Below the pieces are notes generated by a model. That model was not told the origin of the DNA. It made no database searches and was given only the letters and a program-made list of their open reading frames with translations. The position numbers and the translations under genes are program-made. Source: Devosia sp. FKR38 (lineage in GTDB: Bacteria > Pseudomonadota > Alphaproteobacteria > Rhizobiales > Devosiaceae). From it: a stretch of DNA of 64,000 nucleotides. This document shows positions 34,357 through 44,170 of the stretch, piece after piece. How positions within the stretch are numbered: the stretch's first letter is position 1; every line of letters starts with the position of its first letter. The DNA is taken from positions 509,836 to 573,835 of the forward strand of contig NZ_STGC01000002.1 of the NCBI RefSeq assembly GCF_005222805.1. Reading direction: 5' to 3'.

Positions 34357-35469
34357 TCATACTGCTGCGGGCGAATTTTCTCCCAGCGTGCGCACCAGCT
34401 CGGCGACCGCTGCCGCCCCGGCGCGATTGGCGCCAATGGTGGAGGCCGAAGGGCCATAGCCGACCAGGTGGATACGGGGGTCCCGGGCGACCTGGGTGGC
34501 CAGCCGCCCGGTCATGGTGATGCCGCCCGAGGGCTCGCGCAGGTCCAGCGGCGCCAGATGGTCGAGCGCGCTGCGAAAGCCGGTGCACCATAGGATGACA
34601 TCGACATCAAGCGTGGTGCCATCGGCCCAGCGCACCCCTGTGGGGGTGATGGCATCGAACATGGGTTGCCGATTGAGCACGCCACGCTGCTGCATGGCGG
34701 CAATGGCTGGCGTCATGGGCAGGCCGGTGACCGAGACCACCGAATTGGGCGGCAGGCCGGCGCGCACGCGCTCTTCCACCAGGCGGACGGCGGCGCGCCC
34801 GGCCTCTTCGTCGAACGGCCCCTCGCGAAAGCGTGGCGGCGTGCGGGTCACCCAAGTGGTGCGAGTCACCATCGAGATCTGGTCGAGTAGCTGGATGGCC
34901 GAGATACCACCGCCCACGATCAACACATGTTGGCCGGCGAAGTCTTCGGCCGTGTGGAAGTCATGGGTGTGCAGTTGTCGCCCGGCAAAGCTGTCGCGGC
35001 CGGGATAGTCGGGAATATAGGGCTTTTCCCAGGTGCCGGTGGCGTTGATGATGCCGCGGGCCGAGAGCAGGCCGCGATCACTCTCGATGCGCAGGCGGTC
35101 GCCGCGGTTGCAGACGAGACGCACCGTGGTGGGCCGCTGCACGGCGAGGGCAAAGCGCTCCTCATAGGCGGCAAAATAGTCTGGCACCGCCACCGAAGCC
35201 AGCACGCTGGCATCATCCCCTGCCCGCTCGGCAAAGCTCATGCCGGGCAGGTCATGGACGCGGTTGACGGTGGTCAGGGTCAGCGAGGGCCAGCGGTATT
35301 GCCAGGCGCCGCCGGGCCGCGGCGCGGCGTCCAGAATGGTGAAATCGCGCTCGGGCTCAAGGCCGAGGCGCTTGAGGTGATAGCCGGCGCTCAGACCCGC
35401 CTGGCCAGCGCCGATCACTACGATATCGCGCTTGAGGGCCATGCGCACGGCCGATGGATGGTCTGTCAC
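34357..35469 (-). CDS. NAD(P)-binding flavin-dependent monooxygenase-like protein
   Basis: 370 residues with two dinucleotide motifs: VVIGAGQAGLSAGYHL (FAD) and VLIVGGGISAIQLLDQI (NADPH), and INATGTWEKPYIPDYPG between them, as in class B flavin monooxygenases and related YrpB/CzcO-like proteins. Substrate unknown. GTG 35469 has AGGAG seven bases upstream; ATG 35442 is an alternative. Not obviously part of the sugar locus next door, though it reads in the same direction after its last gene. Confidence 0.85.
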   Translation of the reverse strand: MTDHPSAVRMALKRDIVVIGAGQAGLSAGYHLKRLGLEPERDFTILDAAPRPGGAWQYRWPSLTLTTVNRVHDLPGMSFAERAGDDASVLASVAVPDYFAAYEERFALAVQRPTTVRLVCNRGDRLRIESDRGLLSARGIINATGTWEKPYIPDYPGRDSFAGRQLHTHDFHTAEDFAGQHVLIVGGGISAIQLLDQISMVTRTTWVTRTPPRFREGPFDEEAGRAAVRLVEERVRAGLPPNSVVSVTGLPMTPAIAAMQQRGVLNRQPMFDAITPTGVRWADGTTLDVDVILWCTGFRSALDHLAPLDLREPSGGITMTGRLATQVARDPRIHLVGYGPSASTIGANRAGAAAVAELVRTLGENSPAAV

Positions 35470-35537
35470 GCCGCGCTCCTGCCGGTCAGGCGCTCATGTT
35501 GGTACACGAGCGCCCAAAGGCAAGGCCTGACGTCGGC

Positions 35538-36590
<1,053 letters not shown>

Positions 36591-36600
36591 GGCTGAACTC

Positions 36601-37686
36601 CTATGCCGTCCGGAACTGGGCCGGGACCCAGCTCTGGTAGAGGGGATGGTCGGTGCCAAGCGGCAGCACCACATCGGTGCCCGTGCTGGACGAGTGGTAG
36701 AAGGCGGTCACCAGCTCCAGGGAGCGGCGCGAATCGGCCGATGTCACCGGCAGCGGCCGGGTGCCAACCAGCGCGCCGTGGAAGCGCTCCATCTGGGTCT
36801 GGAAGCGCGAGGGAACATGCTTCCAGTCCTTGAGCAGGGCGTCGATGGCGGCCTTGGTCGCCTCGTTGCGCGGCTGGATCTTCCAGAGCTTTTCGCCGGG
36901 ATTATAGGCGGCATGGTCGCTCTCGATCATCACATTCTCAAAGACCAGGCGAATGCGGGTGGTGTCGTCGGCGGCGCCGAGCGTGGCGGTGAGGCTCGCC
37001 AGCGCGCCGCTCTTGAGCAGCACGGAGGCCGAAATGGTGTCTTCCACTTCGATGGGATTGACGCGGGTGGCCACGCGGCCAAACACGCGGTCGATATCGC
37101 CCATCAGATAGGTGAACATGTCGTGGGGATGGATGGCATGGCCCATCAGCACGCCGCCCAGTTCGGTCGCCCATTTGCCGCGCCAGGGCACGGCATAATA
37201 GTCGGCGTCGCGGCGCCAGAAGGTTTCCACCGTCGCGGCAAAGGGCTTGCCGGCCAGGCCCGCGTCGATCACGGCCTTGGCCTGTTCGATGCCATCGCCA
37301 AAGCGATACTGGAACACTGGCATCAGCTTGCCGCTGGACTGCTTTTCAGCGGCCATGACTTCGTCGATCTGGGCGAGCGAGCCAACGAGCGGCTTTTCGC
37401 AGATCACATGTTTGCCGGCCTTGAGCGCGGCCAGCACCATGGGATGGTGCAGCATGGGCGGGGTGCAGACGTCGATGACGTCGATATCGGCCATGCTCAG
37501 CAGCGAGTCGAAATCGGTGGTGCGGCGCTCAATGCCGAACTCATCGCCCACGGCGGCCATGCGCTCCTGGTTGAGGTCGCACAGGGCCAGCACCTTAAAC
37601 TTGTCGGCATTGGGGACATAGCCCTCAACGATATGGCTGCGGCCGATGCCGACACCCACGACGGCGACGTTGAAAATCCGGCTCAC
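36601..37686 (-). CDS. Gfo/Idh/MocA-family oxidoreductase (A)
   Basis: 361 residues. Rossmann NAVVGVGIGRSHIVEGYV-like start (NVAVVGVGIGRSHI), then DVIDVCTPPMLHHPMVLAAL, the catalytic-type Lys in HVICEKPLVGS and the GHAIHPHDMF region in the C-terminal domain. The family oxidises or reduces sugar hydroxyls with NAD(P). GTG 37686 overlaps the preceding stop as GTGA and has GGAG eight bases upstream; GTG 37695 is the alternative. Being inside the importer operon, it likely acts on the imported sugar. Confidence 0.9.
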   Translation of the reverse strand: MSRIFNVAVVGVGIGRSHIVEGYVPNADKFKVLALCDLNQERMAAVGDEFGIERRTTDFDSLLSMADIDVIDVCTPPMLHHPMVLAALKAGKHVICEKPLVGSLAQIDEVMAAEKQSSGKLMPVFQYRFGDGIEQAKAVIDAGLAGKPFAATVETFWRRDADYYAVPWRGKWATELGGVLMGHAIHPHDMFTYLMGDIDRVFGRVATRVNPIEVEDTISASVLLKSGALASLTATLGAADDTTRIRLVFENVMIESDHAAYNPGEKLWKIQPRNEATKAAIDALLKDWKHVPSRFQTQMERFHGALVGTRPLPVTSADSRRSLELVTAFYHSSSTGTDVVLPLGTDHPLYQSWVPAQFRTA

Positions 37687-38702
37687 TGGGCCCACTCCGT
37701 ACCAATTTCGGCCATCTGCTGGGCGGTCAGCGCCAGCTTCATGGCATTAAAGCAACGCTCCTGCGGCATGGCCGTCTGGGTGCGGTTGCGCACGTCATCG
37801 AGGAACTGGCGCCCAAAGGGCAGATCGACCTGCGAGCAGTCGATATGGCGCGGGCCATTCTGGTTGACGATGAAGAGGTGTTCCTCGCCGGGGCGGCCGG
37901 CGATGTCGATATATTTGCGCAGCTCGATGTAGCCCTCGGTGCCCAGAATGGTCAGGCGCCCGTCGCCCCAGGTGGGCAGGCCCGTGGGGGTGAACCAGTC
38001 GACGCGGATATAGCCCGAGGTGTTGGCGGTCTTGAGATGCACATCGCCGACGTCCTGCAGGCCCGGCTTGTCGGGATGGCCGCGGTTGGCGACGCTGGCG
38101 GAGACGACATCGGCATCCATGGCATCGGAGAAGAACAGGAACTGCTCGAACTGGTGGCTGGCGATATCGCACAGGATGCCGCCGTAGCGCTGACGGGTGA
38201 AGAACCATTCCGGCCGGTTGTTGAGGCGCAGCGAATGCGGCCCGAGGCCAACGGTATTGATCACCTTGCCGATGGCGCCCTGGGCCACCAGATTGCCGGC
38301 CTCGACGGCAGCGCGCACCTCGAAATGTTCGGAATAGAGCACGCCATAAATGCGGCCGGTCTCGGCCTGCACGCGCTTGATCTCGTCGAGCTGGGCAAAG
38401 GTGGTCATGCCCGGCTTGTCGGAGAGGACGTCCTTGCCATGCTGCATGGCCGCGATGGAAATGGCAGCGCGGTCGCCTGGAATGGCGGCGGTGGTGATCA
38501 CTGAGATCGAGGAGTCTTCGAGGATTTCCCGCGGGTCGGCAACGCGGCGCGCCTCGGGAAACTTGGCCGAAAAGGCCGCGGCCAGGTCATCCTCGATGGC
38601 ATGGAAGGCGACAAACTGGGCGCCGGCGCGCTTGAGGCAGTCCACCTGGCCATAGATATGGGCGTGGTTGATGCCGATGGCGGCAAATTTGATGTCGGTC
38701 AT
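37683..38702 (-). CDS. Gfo/Idh/MocA-family oxidoreductase (B)
   Basis: 339 residues. The N-terminus IKFAAIGINHAHIYGQVDCL replaces the usual GxGxxG with GINHAH, seen in a subset of this family; the Lys motif reads DVLSDKPGMTTFAQ rather than EKP. The C-terminal domain has GILCDIASHQFEQFLFF. These changes suggest a role different from paralogue A, perhaps another epimer or a lyase-like step. It starts four bases after the second permease and overlaps oxidoreductase A by four bases. Confidence 0.88.
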   Translation of the reverse strand: MTDIKFAAIGINHAHIYGQVDCLKRAGAQFVAFHAIEDDLAAAFSAKFPEARRVADPREILEDSSISVITTAAIPGDRAAISIAAMQHGKDVLSDKPGMTTFAQLDEIKRVQAETGRIYGVLYSEHFEVRAAVEAGNLVAQGAIGKVINTVGLGPHSLRLNNRPEWFFTRQRYGGILCDIASHQFEQFLFFSDAMDADVVSASVANRGHPDKPGLQDVGDVHLKTANTSGYIRVDWFTPTGLPTWGDGRLTILGTEGYIELRKYIDIAGRPGEEHLFIVNQNGPRHIDCSQVDLPFGRQFLDDVRNRTQTAMPQERCFNAMKLALTAQQMAEIGTEWAQ

Positions 38703-38706
38703 AGGT

Positions 38707-39591
38707 CTAGCGTTTCATACCGGTGGTGGCGATGCCCTCGATGAGCATGCGCTGGAAGAACAGGAAGAACAGGAAGATCGGCACGAGGCTGAGCACACTC
38801 ATGGCGAACAATCCGCCGAAGTCGCTTTCGCCGGTACTGTCGGTGAAGGTGCGCAGGCCCAACATGACCGTGTAGGACTTCATCTCGCTCAGATAGATCA
38901 GCGGCCCGAAGAAATCGTCCCAGGTCCAGATGAAGGTGAAGATGGCGGCCGTGGCCAAAACGGGCGTCGACAGTGGCAGGATGATCTTCCAATAGATGCG
39001 CCAGGGCGAGCAGCCGTCCATCTGGGCGGCCTCGTCGAGCTCCTTGGGCAGGCCGCGGAAGAACTGCACCATCAGGAAGATGAAGAAGCCATCGGCGGCC
39101 AGGAACTTGGGCACCACCAGGGGCAGGAAGGTATTGACCCAGCCGAGCTGGCGGAACAGCACATATTGCGGGATGAGCGTGACCTGATAGGGCAGCATCA
39201 GCGTCATCAGCATCATGGCGAACCAGAAGTTCTTGCCACGGAATTCGAGGCGGGCAAAGGCATAGGCGGCCATGGAACAGGCCATGACATTGCCGATCAC
39301 CGACAGGCCCGAGATGATGAAGCTGTTGAGGTAGAAGGTGCCAAAGCCGGTGCGCAGCCCGTTCCAGCCGCGGATGTAGGAATCCAGGCTCCAAGACGAC
39401 GGGATGATGCTGGCTGAGGTGAAGATCTCGTTTTCAGGACGGAACGAGGCCGCCAGCAGCCAGAGCAGCGGATAAAGCATGCAGATGGAGGCCGCCAGCA
39501 GCGCCACATGCACCAAAATGGTGGTGATGCGCTTGCGGGTGGGCGACACGGCGCCGGTGACCACCGTCAGTCGGGCGGAAGCATCACTCAT
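38707..39591 (-). CDS. Sugar ABC transporter permease (MalG type)
   Basis: 294 residues with six membrane segments. The ABC-permease EAA loop is visible (LPKELDEAAQMDGCSPWRIYWKIILPLSTP). This is the second permease of a CUT1-type importer. It overlaps the MalF-type permease gene by eight bases. Confidence 0.93.
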   Translation of the reverse strand: MSDASARLTVVTGAVSPTRKRITTILVHVALLAASICMLYPLLWLLAASFRPENEIFTSASIIPSSWSLDSYIRGWNGLRTGFGTFYLNSFIISGLSVIGNVMACSMAAYAFARLEFRGKNFWFAMMLMTLMLPYQVTLIPQYVLFRQLGWVNTFLPLVVPKFLAADGFFIFLMVQFFRGLPKELDEAAQMDGCSPWRIYWKIILPLSTPVLATAAIFTFIWTWDDFFGPLIYLSEMKSYTVMLGLRTFTDSTGESDFGGLFAMSVLSLVPIFLFFLFFQRMLIEGIATTGMKR

Positions 39592-40534
39592 CGTAGTGCA
39601 CCCAATATTTCGAGGTCAGGAAGGAGAAGGCGGTGAACACGCTCACCAGCGCCAGCAGCACCCAGGCCAGGGCCGAGGCATAGCCCATGCGGAAGAAGCC
39701 AAAGGCCTCCTGGTAGAGATAGAGCGTATAGAACAGCGTCGAATTGATCGGATTGCCCGTGCCGCCGGAGATGATGAAGGCCGGGGTGAAGCTCTTGAAG
39801 GCCTCGATGGTCTGGATGATGGCGTTGAAGAACACCACCGGGGTCAGCAGCGGCAGGGTGATCTTGACGAACTGCCGCCATTTGCTGGCGCCGTCGAGAC
39901 TGGCCGCCTCATACATGTCCTGCGGAATTTGGCGTAGGCCGGCCAGGAAGATGATCATGGGCGAACCGAACTGCCAGATCGACAGGATGATCAGCGTCCA
40001 CAGCGAGGTCTTGGGGTTGGAGATCCAGCTCGGGCCCATGATGCCCACCATGGCGAGCAGCTTGTTGATCAGGCCGTCGCTGGCAAAGATCTGGCGCCAC
40101 AGGATGGCGATGGCGACCGATGCGCCCAACAGGCTCGGTAGATAGAACAGTGCACGATAGAGCGGCAGGCCGCGGATGCCACGGTTGAGCAGCATGGCCA
40201 CCGCCAGGGCAAAGGCCAGCTTGAGCGGGACCGAAAACACCACAAAGAACATGGTGACCCGCATGGACGCCCAGAACTTGGGGTCGTTGGAGAACATGCG
40301 GATGTAGTTGTTGGCCCCGACCCAGTCGGGCGAGGTCAACAGATCGAAATCGGTGAAGCTGAGGTAGAACGAGGTGATCATCGGGCCGATGGTCAGCCCG
40401 AGGAAACCGATCAGCCAGGGCAGCAGGAACAGATAGCCCGGGGCATCATTGTGCCAGATCCGAGCCCAAAGCGACGGAGTGGTGGCCGCGCGCTCCCCTG
40501 CGGGAGCGCCCGATTGAAGAGAGCGCGCGGTCAT
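39584..40534 (-). CDS. Sugar ABC transporter permease (MalF type)
   Basis: 316 residues with six membrane segments and the EAA loop IPQDMYEAASLDGASKWRQF. YLFLLPWLIGFLGLTIGPMI is the usual first membrane segment of MalF-like CUT1 permeases. Directly follows the binding-protein gene (three-base gap). Confidence 0.93.
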   Translation of the reverse strand: MTARSLQSGAPAGERAATTPSLWARIWHNDAPGYLFLLPWLIGFLGLTIGPMITSFYLSFTDFDLLTSPDWVGANNYIRMFSNDPKFWASMRVTMFFVVFSVPLKLAFALAVAMLLNRGIRGLPLYRALFYLPSLLGASVAIAILWRQIFASDGLINKLLAMVGIMGPSWISNPKTSLWTLIILSIWQFGSPMIIFLAGLRQIPQDMYEAASLDGASKWRQFVKITLPLLTPVVFFNAIIQTIEAFKSFTPAFIISGGTGNPINSTLFYTLYLYQEAFGFFRMGYASALAWVLLALVSVFTAFSFLTSKYWVHYDE

Positions 40535-40537
40535 GTC

Positions 40538-41827
40538 TTAGGCTCGGCTGAGGATGTCGTTGGCGCCGCTGATCAGCTCGGCACCAGCCTGTTCGGGCGT
40601 CTTGGCGCCAAAACCGACTTCCTGGCCGAGGGTCCGGATCAGGGAGGCGTCGATTTCACCAGCCGAGGCCGGCGGCGGCGGCGGCAGCGGGCCAAGCAGA
40701 TCGCCCAGGTTGGACACGAAGTTCAGAGCAACCTGGCTCTGTTCGTCGAGCGTGGGGGCAACCACTTCGCGGGTGGCGGGCAGGCAGGGAATGCCGCGCT
40801 CGACGCCCAGGATTTTGGCCGCTTCCGGATCGGAGATGAAGAAGTTCAGGAACTCGGCGGCCTTTTCCTTGTTGGCGGAGGTGCCGCCCAGCGAGAAGAA
40901 CATCGAGGGCTTGCGGTAGTGACCGCCGCCAACGCCGGCTGCCACGCGCGGGAAGCCGTTCATGCCCAGCTTGTCCTGCATCAGGGTCTGGAAGGCCACG
41001 AGCTGGTTGGAGTTGGACGGGATCATGGCCGCCTTGCCCAGCACGAGCATGGTGGTTTCCAGCGGACCGGTGTCGAGCGCCTGGTCTTCAGCCGACACGC
41101 AATAGCCGGCTTCGCGGAACTTGGCCCACATGGTGTACCATTCCACGGCATCGGCCTCTTCGAACGCCAGCTTGCCGTCGGCGGTGTAGAGGTCCTTGCC
41201 CTTCTGGCGGAGCCAGTTCTGCAGCATGGGCTCGGAATAGGAGCCGTCCATGATGGCCTTCATGCCGCCACGGATGTTGGCAGCCTTGAAGGCCTCGCCA
41301 ACGGCCATCAGGTCGTCATAGGTCCAGGCATTGGTGAGCGGAGCGACACCAGCTTCTTCAAAAGCCGCCACGTTGTAGATCATGGCCACCGAGTTGGCGC
41401 CCAGGGAAATGCCATAGAGCTTGCCATCGACCTTGCCGCCTTCGAGCTGGTCGGCGTCGAAGCTGTCGAGCTTGAGGGCGCCGCCAACGAATTCGTCCAG
41501 GGGGGCGATGGCGTTGCGCTTGGCGTATTCAACGATATAGCGATAGTCCATCTGCACCACGTCGGGGGCATTGCCGCCGGCGGTCTGGGTGGCCAGCTTA
41601 GGCCAGTAGTCGTTCCAGGCGAGGAATTCACCCTCAACGGCGGTGCCATTGGCCTTGGTATAGAGGTCGGTCACACCATAGGTGCGGTCGGCGCGGGCCT
41701 GGCCGCCCCAGAACAGCAGGCGCAGGCTGTCGGACTGGGCCCAGGCCGGCATGACGCCAGCGGCGCCGGCGGCAACCATGGCGGTGCTGCCCATCAGGAA
41801 CTGGCGGCGATCGATACGAATTGTCAT
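40538..41827 (-). CDS. Sugar ABC transporter substrate-binding protein, Tat signal
   Basis: 429 residues. The N-terminus has a twin-arginine signal (DRRQFLMGS) and cleavage is expected after PAWA, so the protein is probably exported folded. The mature part (LRLLFWGGQARADRTYGVTDLYTKANGTAVEGEF; APDVVQMDYRYIVEYAKRNAI) is a CUT1 extracellular solute-binding protein. A PPPPP linker lies near the C-terminus. GGAGG precedes ATG 41827. First gene of the importer operon; two palindromes upstream match the one before the rightward operon. Confidence 0.92.
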   Translation of the reverse strand: MTIRIDRRQFLMGSTAMVAAGAAGVMPAWAQSDSLRLLFWGGQARADRTYGVTDLYTKANGTAVEGEFLAWNDYWPKLATQTAGGNAPDVVQMDYRYIVEYAKRNAIAPLDEFVGGALKLDSFDADQLEGGKVDGKLYGISLGANSVAMIYNVAAFEEAGVAPLTNAWTYDDLMAVGEAFKAANIRGGMKAIMDGSYSEPMLQNWLRQKGKDLYTADGKLAFEEADAVEWYTMWAKFREAGYCVSAEDQALDTGPLETTMLVLGKAAMIPSNSNQLVAFQTLMQDKLGMNGFPRVAAGVGGGHYRKPSMFFSLGGTSANKEKAAEFLNFFISDPEAAKILGVERGIPCLPATREVVAPTLDEQSQVALNFVSNLGDLLGPLPPPPPASAGEIDASLIRTLGQEVGFGAKTPEQAGAELISGANDILSRA

Positions 41828-41899
41828 AAGGTTTCCTCCCATGAACGTGTGCATTCCGCTGCGGGGAATGCGGATTGACCAGCAGCCTCCCGCTGCTAA

Positions 41900-41915
41900 G
41901 TCACTAATCGGTTAC
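41900..41915. promoter_or_regulatory. Shared operator palindrome O2 (importer operon)
   Basis: GTCACTAATCGGTTAC, 73 bases before the binding-protein gene. It differs in two positions from the perfect palindrome O1 (GTAACTAATCAGTTAC) located between tetR and the rightward operon. Likely bound by the TetR encoded in between. Confidence 0.7.
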
Positions 41916-41994
41916 ATAGTCCTGCAAGCACACCGTCTTGTCCAGAGCGGTGTTTCGCGTTTTTTGCGGTTTTTTCAGTCCGGCAATTCCGCAA

Positions 41995-42010
41995 ATAACC
42001 GACTGGTTAC
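41995..42010. promoter_or_regulatory. Shared operator palindrome O3 (importer operon)
   Basis: ATAACCGACTGGTTAC, with TAACC and GGTTA inverted around GACT, same length and symmetry as O1 and O2, 95 bases from O2. It lies in the 449-base gap between the importer operon and lysR; apart from O2, O3 and the LysR-type site at 42238 I see no gene or other signal in that gap. Confidence 0.6.
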
Positions 42011-42237
42011 GACATAGCACACTGGTTTGACGGCGCGCAATCGACTTGTATGGAAGATTGACGACGTCGTGAACGCTCCGGGTGCGCCTGGTCTTTTGCG
42101 GGTCTTGATCGTCTCCCTGTCAGTCTCCGCCGGGCCTGTTGCGACGACCGGTGGATGGTGCTTGCGCCGCCCTTGCCAGGCGATCTTGCGTTGCAGCGGC
42201 AAGATTGGACCAGGCTGGACCAAAAGAAAAATACGAA

Positions 42238-42253
42238 ATATCGTGCGAGATAT
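42238..42253. promoter_or_regulatory. Candidate LysR binding site upstream of lysR
   Basis: ATATC-N6-GATAT, an interrupted palindrome 24 bases before the lysR ATG. The position fits negative autoregulation. It could also act on the divergent importer operon. Confidence 0.4.
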
Positions 42254-42276
42254 AGATGAAATCTATAGGAGACGCG

Positions 42277-43206
42277 ATGGACAAGCTGTTGACCCAGTTC
42301 CTGGCCGTGGCCGAGGCCGGCACGATCAGCGGGGCGGCGACGACGCTGTTCATCACCCAGCCGACGCTGACCTTCAACATGCGCAAGCTGGAAGAGACCA
42401 TGGGCGTGCCCCTGCTCACCCGCTCGGGGCGCGGGGTGACGCTCACCGCCTATGGCGAAACGCTCTACCAGAATGCCCGGCTGATGCAGAGGCTCTATGA
42501 CAATACGCTCAAGGCCATTGCCGAACAGCAGGGGCGGATCGAGCAAGGGCTCAATATCGGCACCGGCTATTCGTGGTGGACGCTGTTCATCCGCGACATG
42601 GTGGTGGACTATTCGCGCAGTTTCGCCAATGCCCGGGTGCATGTGAGCCTGGGCAACCAGCTGCGCCTGATGGACCAGCTGTTGAGCGGCGATATCTCGG
42701 TGTTTGTCGGCCATGAGATCGAGGGGCTGAACCGCAGCACTGGCGCGCGTTTCATCCCGCTGGCGCAGGTGGAACATGGCTATTTCGTGCGGGCCGGCCA
42801 TCCGCTGCTCGATGCGCCGCGCAGCATCGAGGAGATCGAGGCCTATCCGGCTGTCACCAGCGCCCTGCCCGAGGCACGCCACCAGCGCTTCTTTGAGACC
42901 TGGAGCCGCACCACCACGGCCGGCGCGCGCTTTGACCAGGGCAAATATGCCTTTGCCTCCAACTCCCTGGCTGCCTGCGTCGACTATGTGGCGCGCACCG
43001 ACGCGGTGATCAACCATACGGCGGTGATGGATGCCGATTTCACCCGGCGCGGCCTGCAGCGGGTCACGGTGACCGAGGCGACCCGCGCCAGCCGGGTGGG
43101 GCTCTATGTGCTGGATGAGCGCGCCGACGAGCCACGCGTGGTTGAGCTGATCGGCTGGCTCAAGGGCGCCGCCAGCGCCGCGCTGCCCGCTGGCCCCGAG
43201 GGCTAG
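42277..43206 (+). CDS. LysR-family transcriptional regulator (sugar locus)
   Basis: 309 residues. Winged helix FLAVAEAGTISGAATTLFITQPTLTFNMRKLEETMG, then a LysR effector domain (LNIGTGYSWWTLFIRDMVVDYSR). ATG 42277 has AGGAG upstream. It is divergent from the importer operon and converges on tetR, sharing the stop region by four bases. It may sense the imported compound or a metabolite while TetR senses another. Confidence 0.88.
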   Translation: MDKLLTQFLAVAEAGTISGAATTLFITQPTLTFNMRKLEETMGVPLLTRSGRGVTLTAYGETLYQNARLMQRLYDNTLKAIAEQQGRIEQGLNIGTGYSWWTLFIRDMVVDYSRSFANARVHVSLGNQLRLMDQLLSGDISVFVGHEIEGLNRSTGARFIPLAQVEHGYFVRAGHPLLDAPRSIEEIEAYPAVTSALPEARHQRFFETWSRTTTAGARFDQGKYAFASNSLAACVDYVARTDAVINHTAVMDADFTRRGLQRVTVTEATRASRVGLYVLDERADEPRVVELIGWLKGAASAALPAGPEG

Positions 43207-43910
43207 ACCGGCCGTGTGCGCAGATAGTCGAGCACCATCTGCACCGCCTGGGCCTCGCGCTCCTGCACCATGTCGATGCCGCTGAGGTCGCGGGCGAAGA
43301 TCACCGAGAGCGTGGCCATGTTGGACACGTAGAAAAAGCCCAGCGCGGCGATGGAAATATAGAGCTGCACCGGATCGACATCGCGGCGGAACACGCCGGC
43401 ATCGGCGCCGCGCTCGACAATGGTGGTGATCTGCCCGACCAGGGGCGAATGCAGCGCCTGGATATCGGGCATGGTCTTGAGGAAGCGGGCGTTCTCGATG
43501 TTCTCGGTGTTGAGCAGGCGCGGGAACCAGGGATTGGCCAGGAAATGCCGGAAGGTGAAGCGCACCAGCCGGTCCATGGCCTCCACGGCGCCATATTGAT
43601 CCAGGCTCAGCGCCCGCTCGCCGCGGCGGATCTCCTGATAGGCATCGAGGAGGACCGCCCGGTAGAGCTCCTCCTTATTGCCGAAATAATGGTAGAGCAG
43701 CCGCTTGTTGGCCCCGGCCAGCGCGGCAATGGCGTCCACCCGCGCCCCCTCGAAGCCGCGCTCGGCGAATTCGGCGCGGCCGGCCTCCAGGATTTCTGCC
43801 TTGGTGCGGGCGCTGTCGCGCGACCGCTTGCTCGCGGCAGCGTCGGCCGTGGCCCGGGTGCGGGCTTTCGGCTTGCTGCTGCCCGCTGGCGATGGATCAG
43901 GCTCGGTCAC
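43203..43910 (-). CDS. TetR-family transcriptional regulator (sugar locus)
   Basis: 235 residues. After a Lys/Arg/Ala-rich N-terminal arm comes the TetR helix-turn-helix (ILEAGRAEFAERGFEGARVDAIAALAGANKRLLYHYFGNKEELYRAVL). The C-terminal domain (YISIAALGFFYVSNMATLSVIF) binds an unknown ligand. GTG 43910 has GGAG five bases upstream; the longer frame to 44066 adds 52 unlikely residues. Divergent from the rightward catabolic operon, with the perfect palindrome O1 between them. Confidence 0.9.
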   Translation of the reverse strand: MTEPDPSPAGSSKPKARTRATADAAASKRSRDSARTKAEILEAGRAEFAERGFEGARVDAIAALAGANKRLLYHYFGNKEELYRAVLLDAYQEIRRGERALSLDQYGAVEAMDRLVRFTFRHFLANPWFPRLLNTENIENARFLKTMPDIQALHSPLVGQITTIVERGADAGVFRRDVDPVQLYISIAALGFFYVSNMATLSVIFARDLSGIDMVQEREAQAVQMVLDYLRTRPV

Positions 43911-44126
43911 AATGGCTCCGCCACGGTTGCGGCAGGGATCGGTCCCGCCTGCAAATTGAGATAGCAGCCCCTTGCCGCAGGGTAAAGAACGGGTCGGTGA
44001 GTTTGCCCCGCTCATCGGCGGGACGTGGCCGTGCCGGCTCGCAGCCCCAAGTCCCCCGTTCTGCAAACGCTTGCCACAAATCCTGCGCTGCCGGCTTGAC
44101 GGGATATCGCCGCAGCGTGTAGCTAA

Positions 44127-44142
44127 GTAACTAATCAGTTAC
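44127..44142. promoter_or_regulatory. Shared operator palindrome O1 (perfect)
   Basis: GTAACTAATCAGTTAC: GTAACT and AGTTAC are exact inverted repeats around AATC, 28 bases before the ATG of oxidoreductase C and in the tetR divergent promoter region. This is the classic position for a TetR autorepressor site. Two near copies (O2, O3) lie upstream of the importer operon. Confidence 0.8.
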
Positions 44143-44170
44143 ACGCGAGCGAGCGTAGGGAGGTTCTGCA

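Noticed and set aside
41975..42223. 82-residue minus-strand frame between the importer operon and lysR
   Set aside because: Covers the operator region, shows no motif, and has no credible start.
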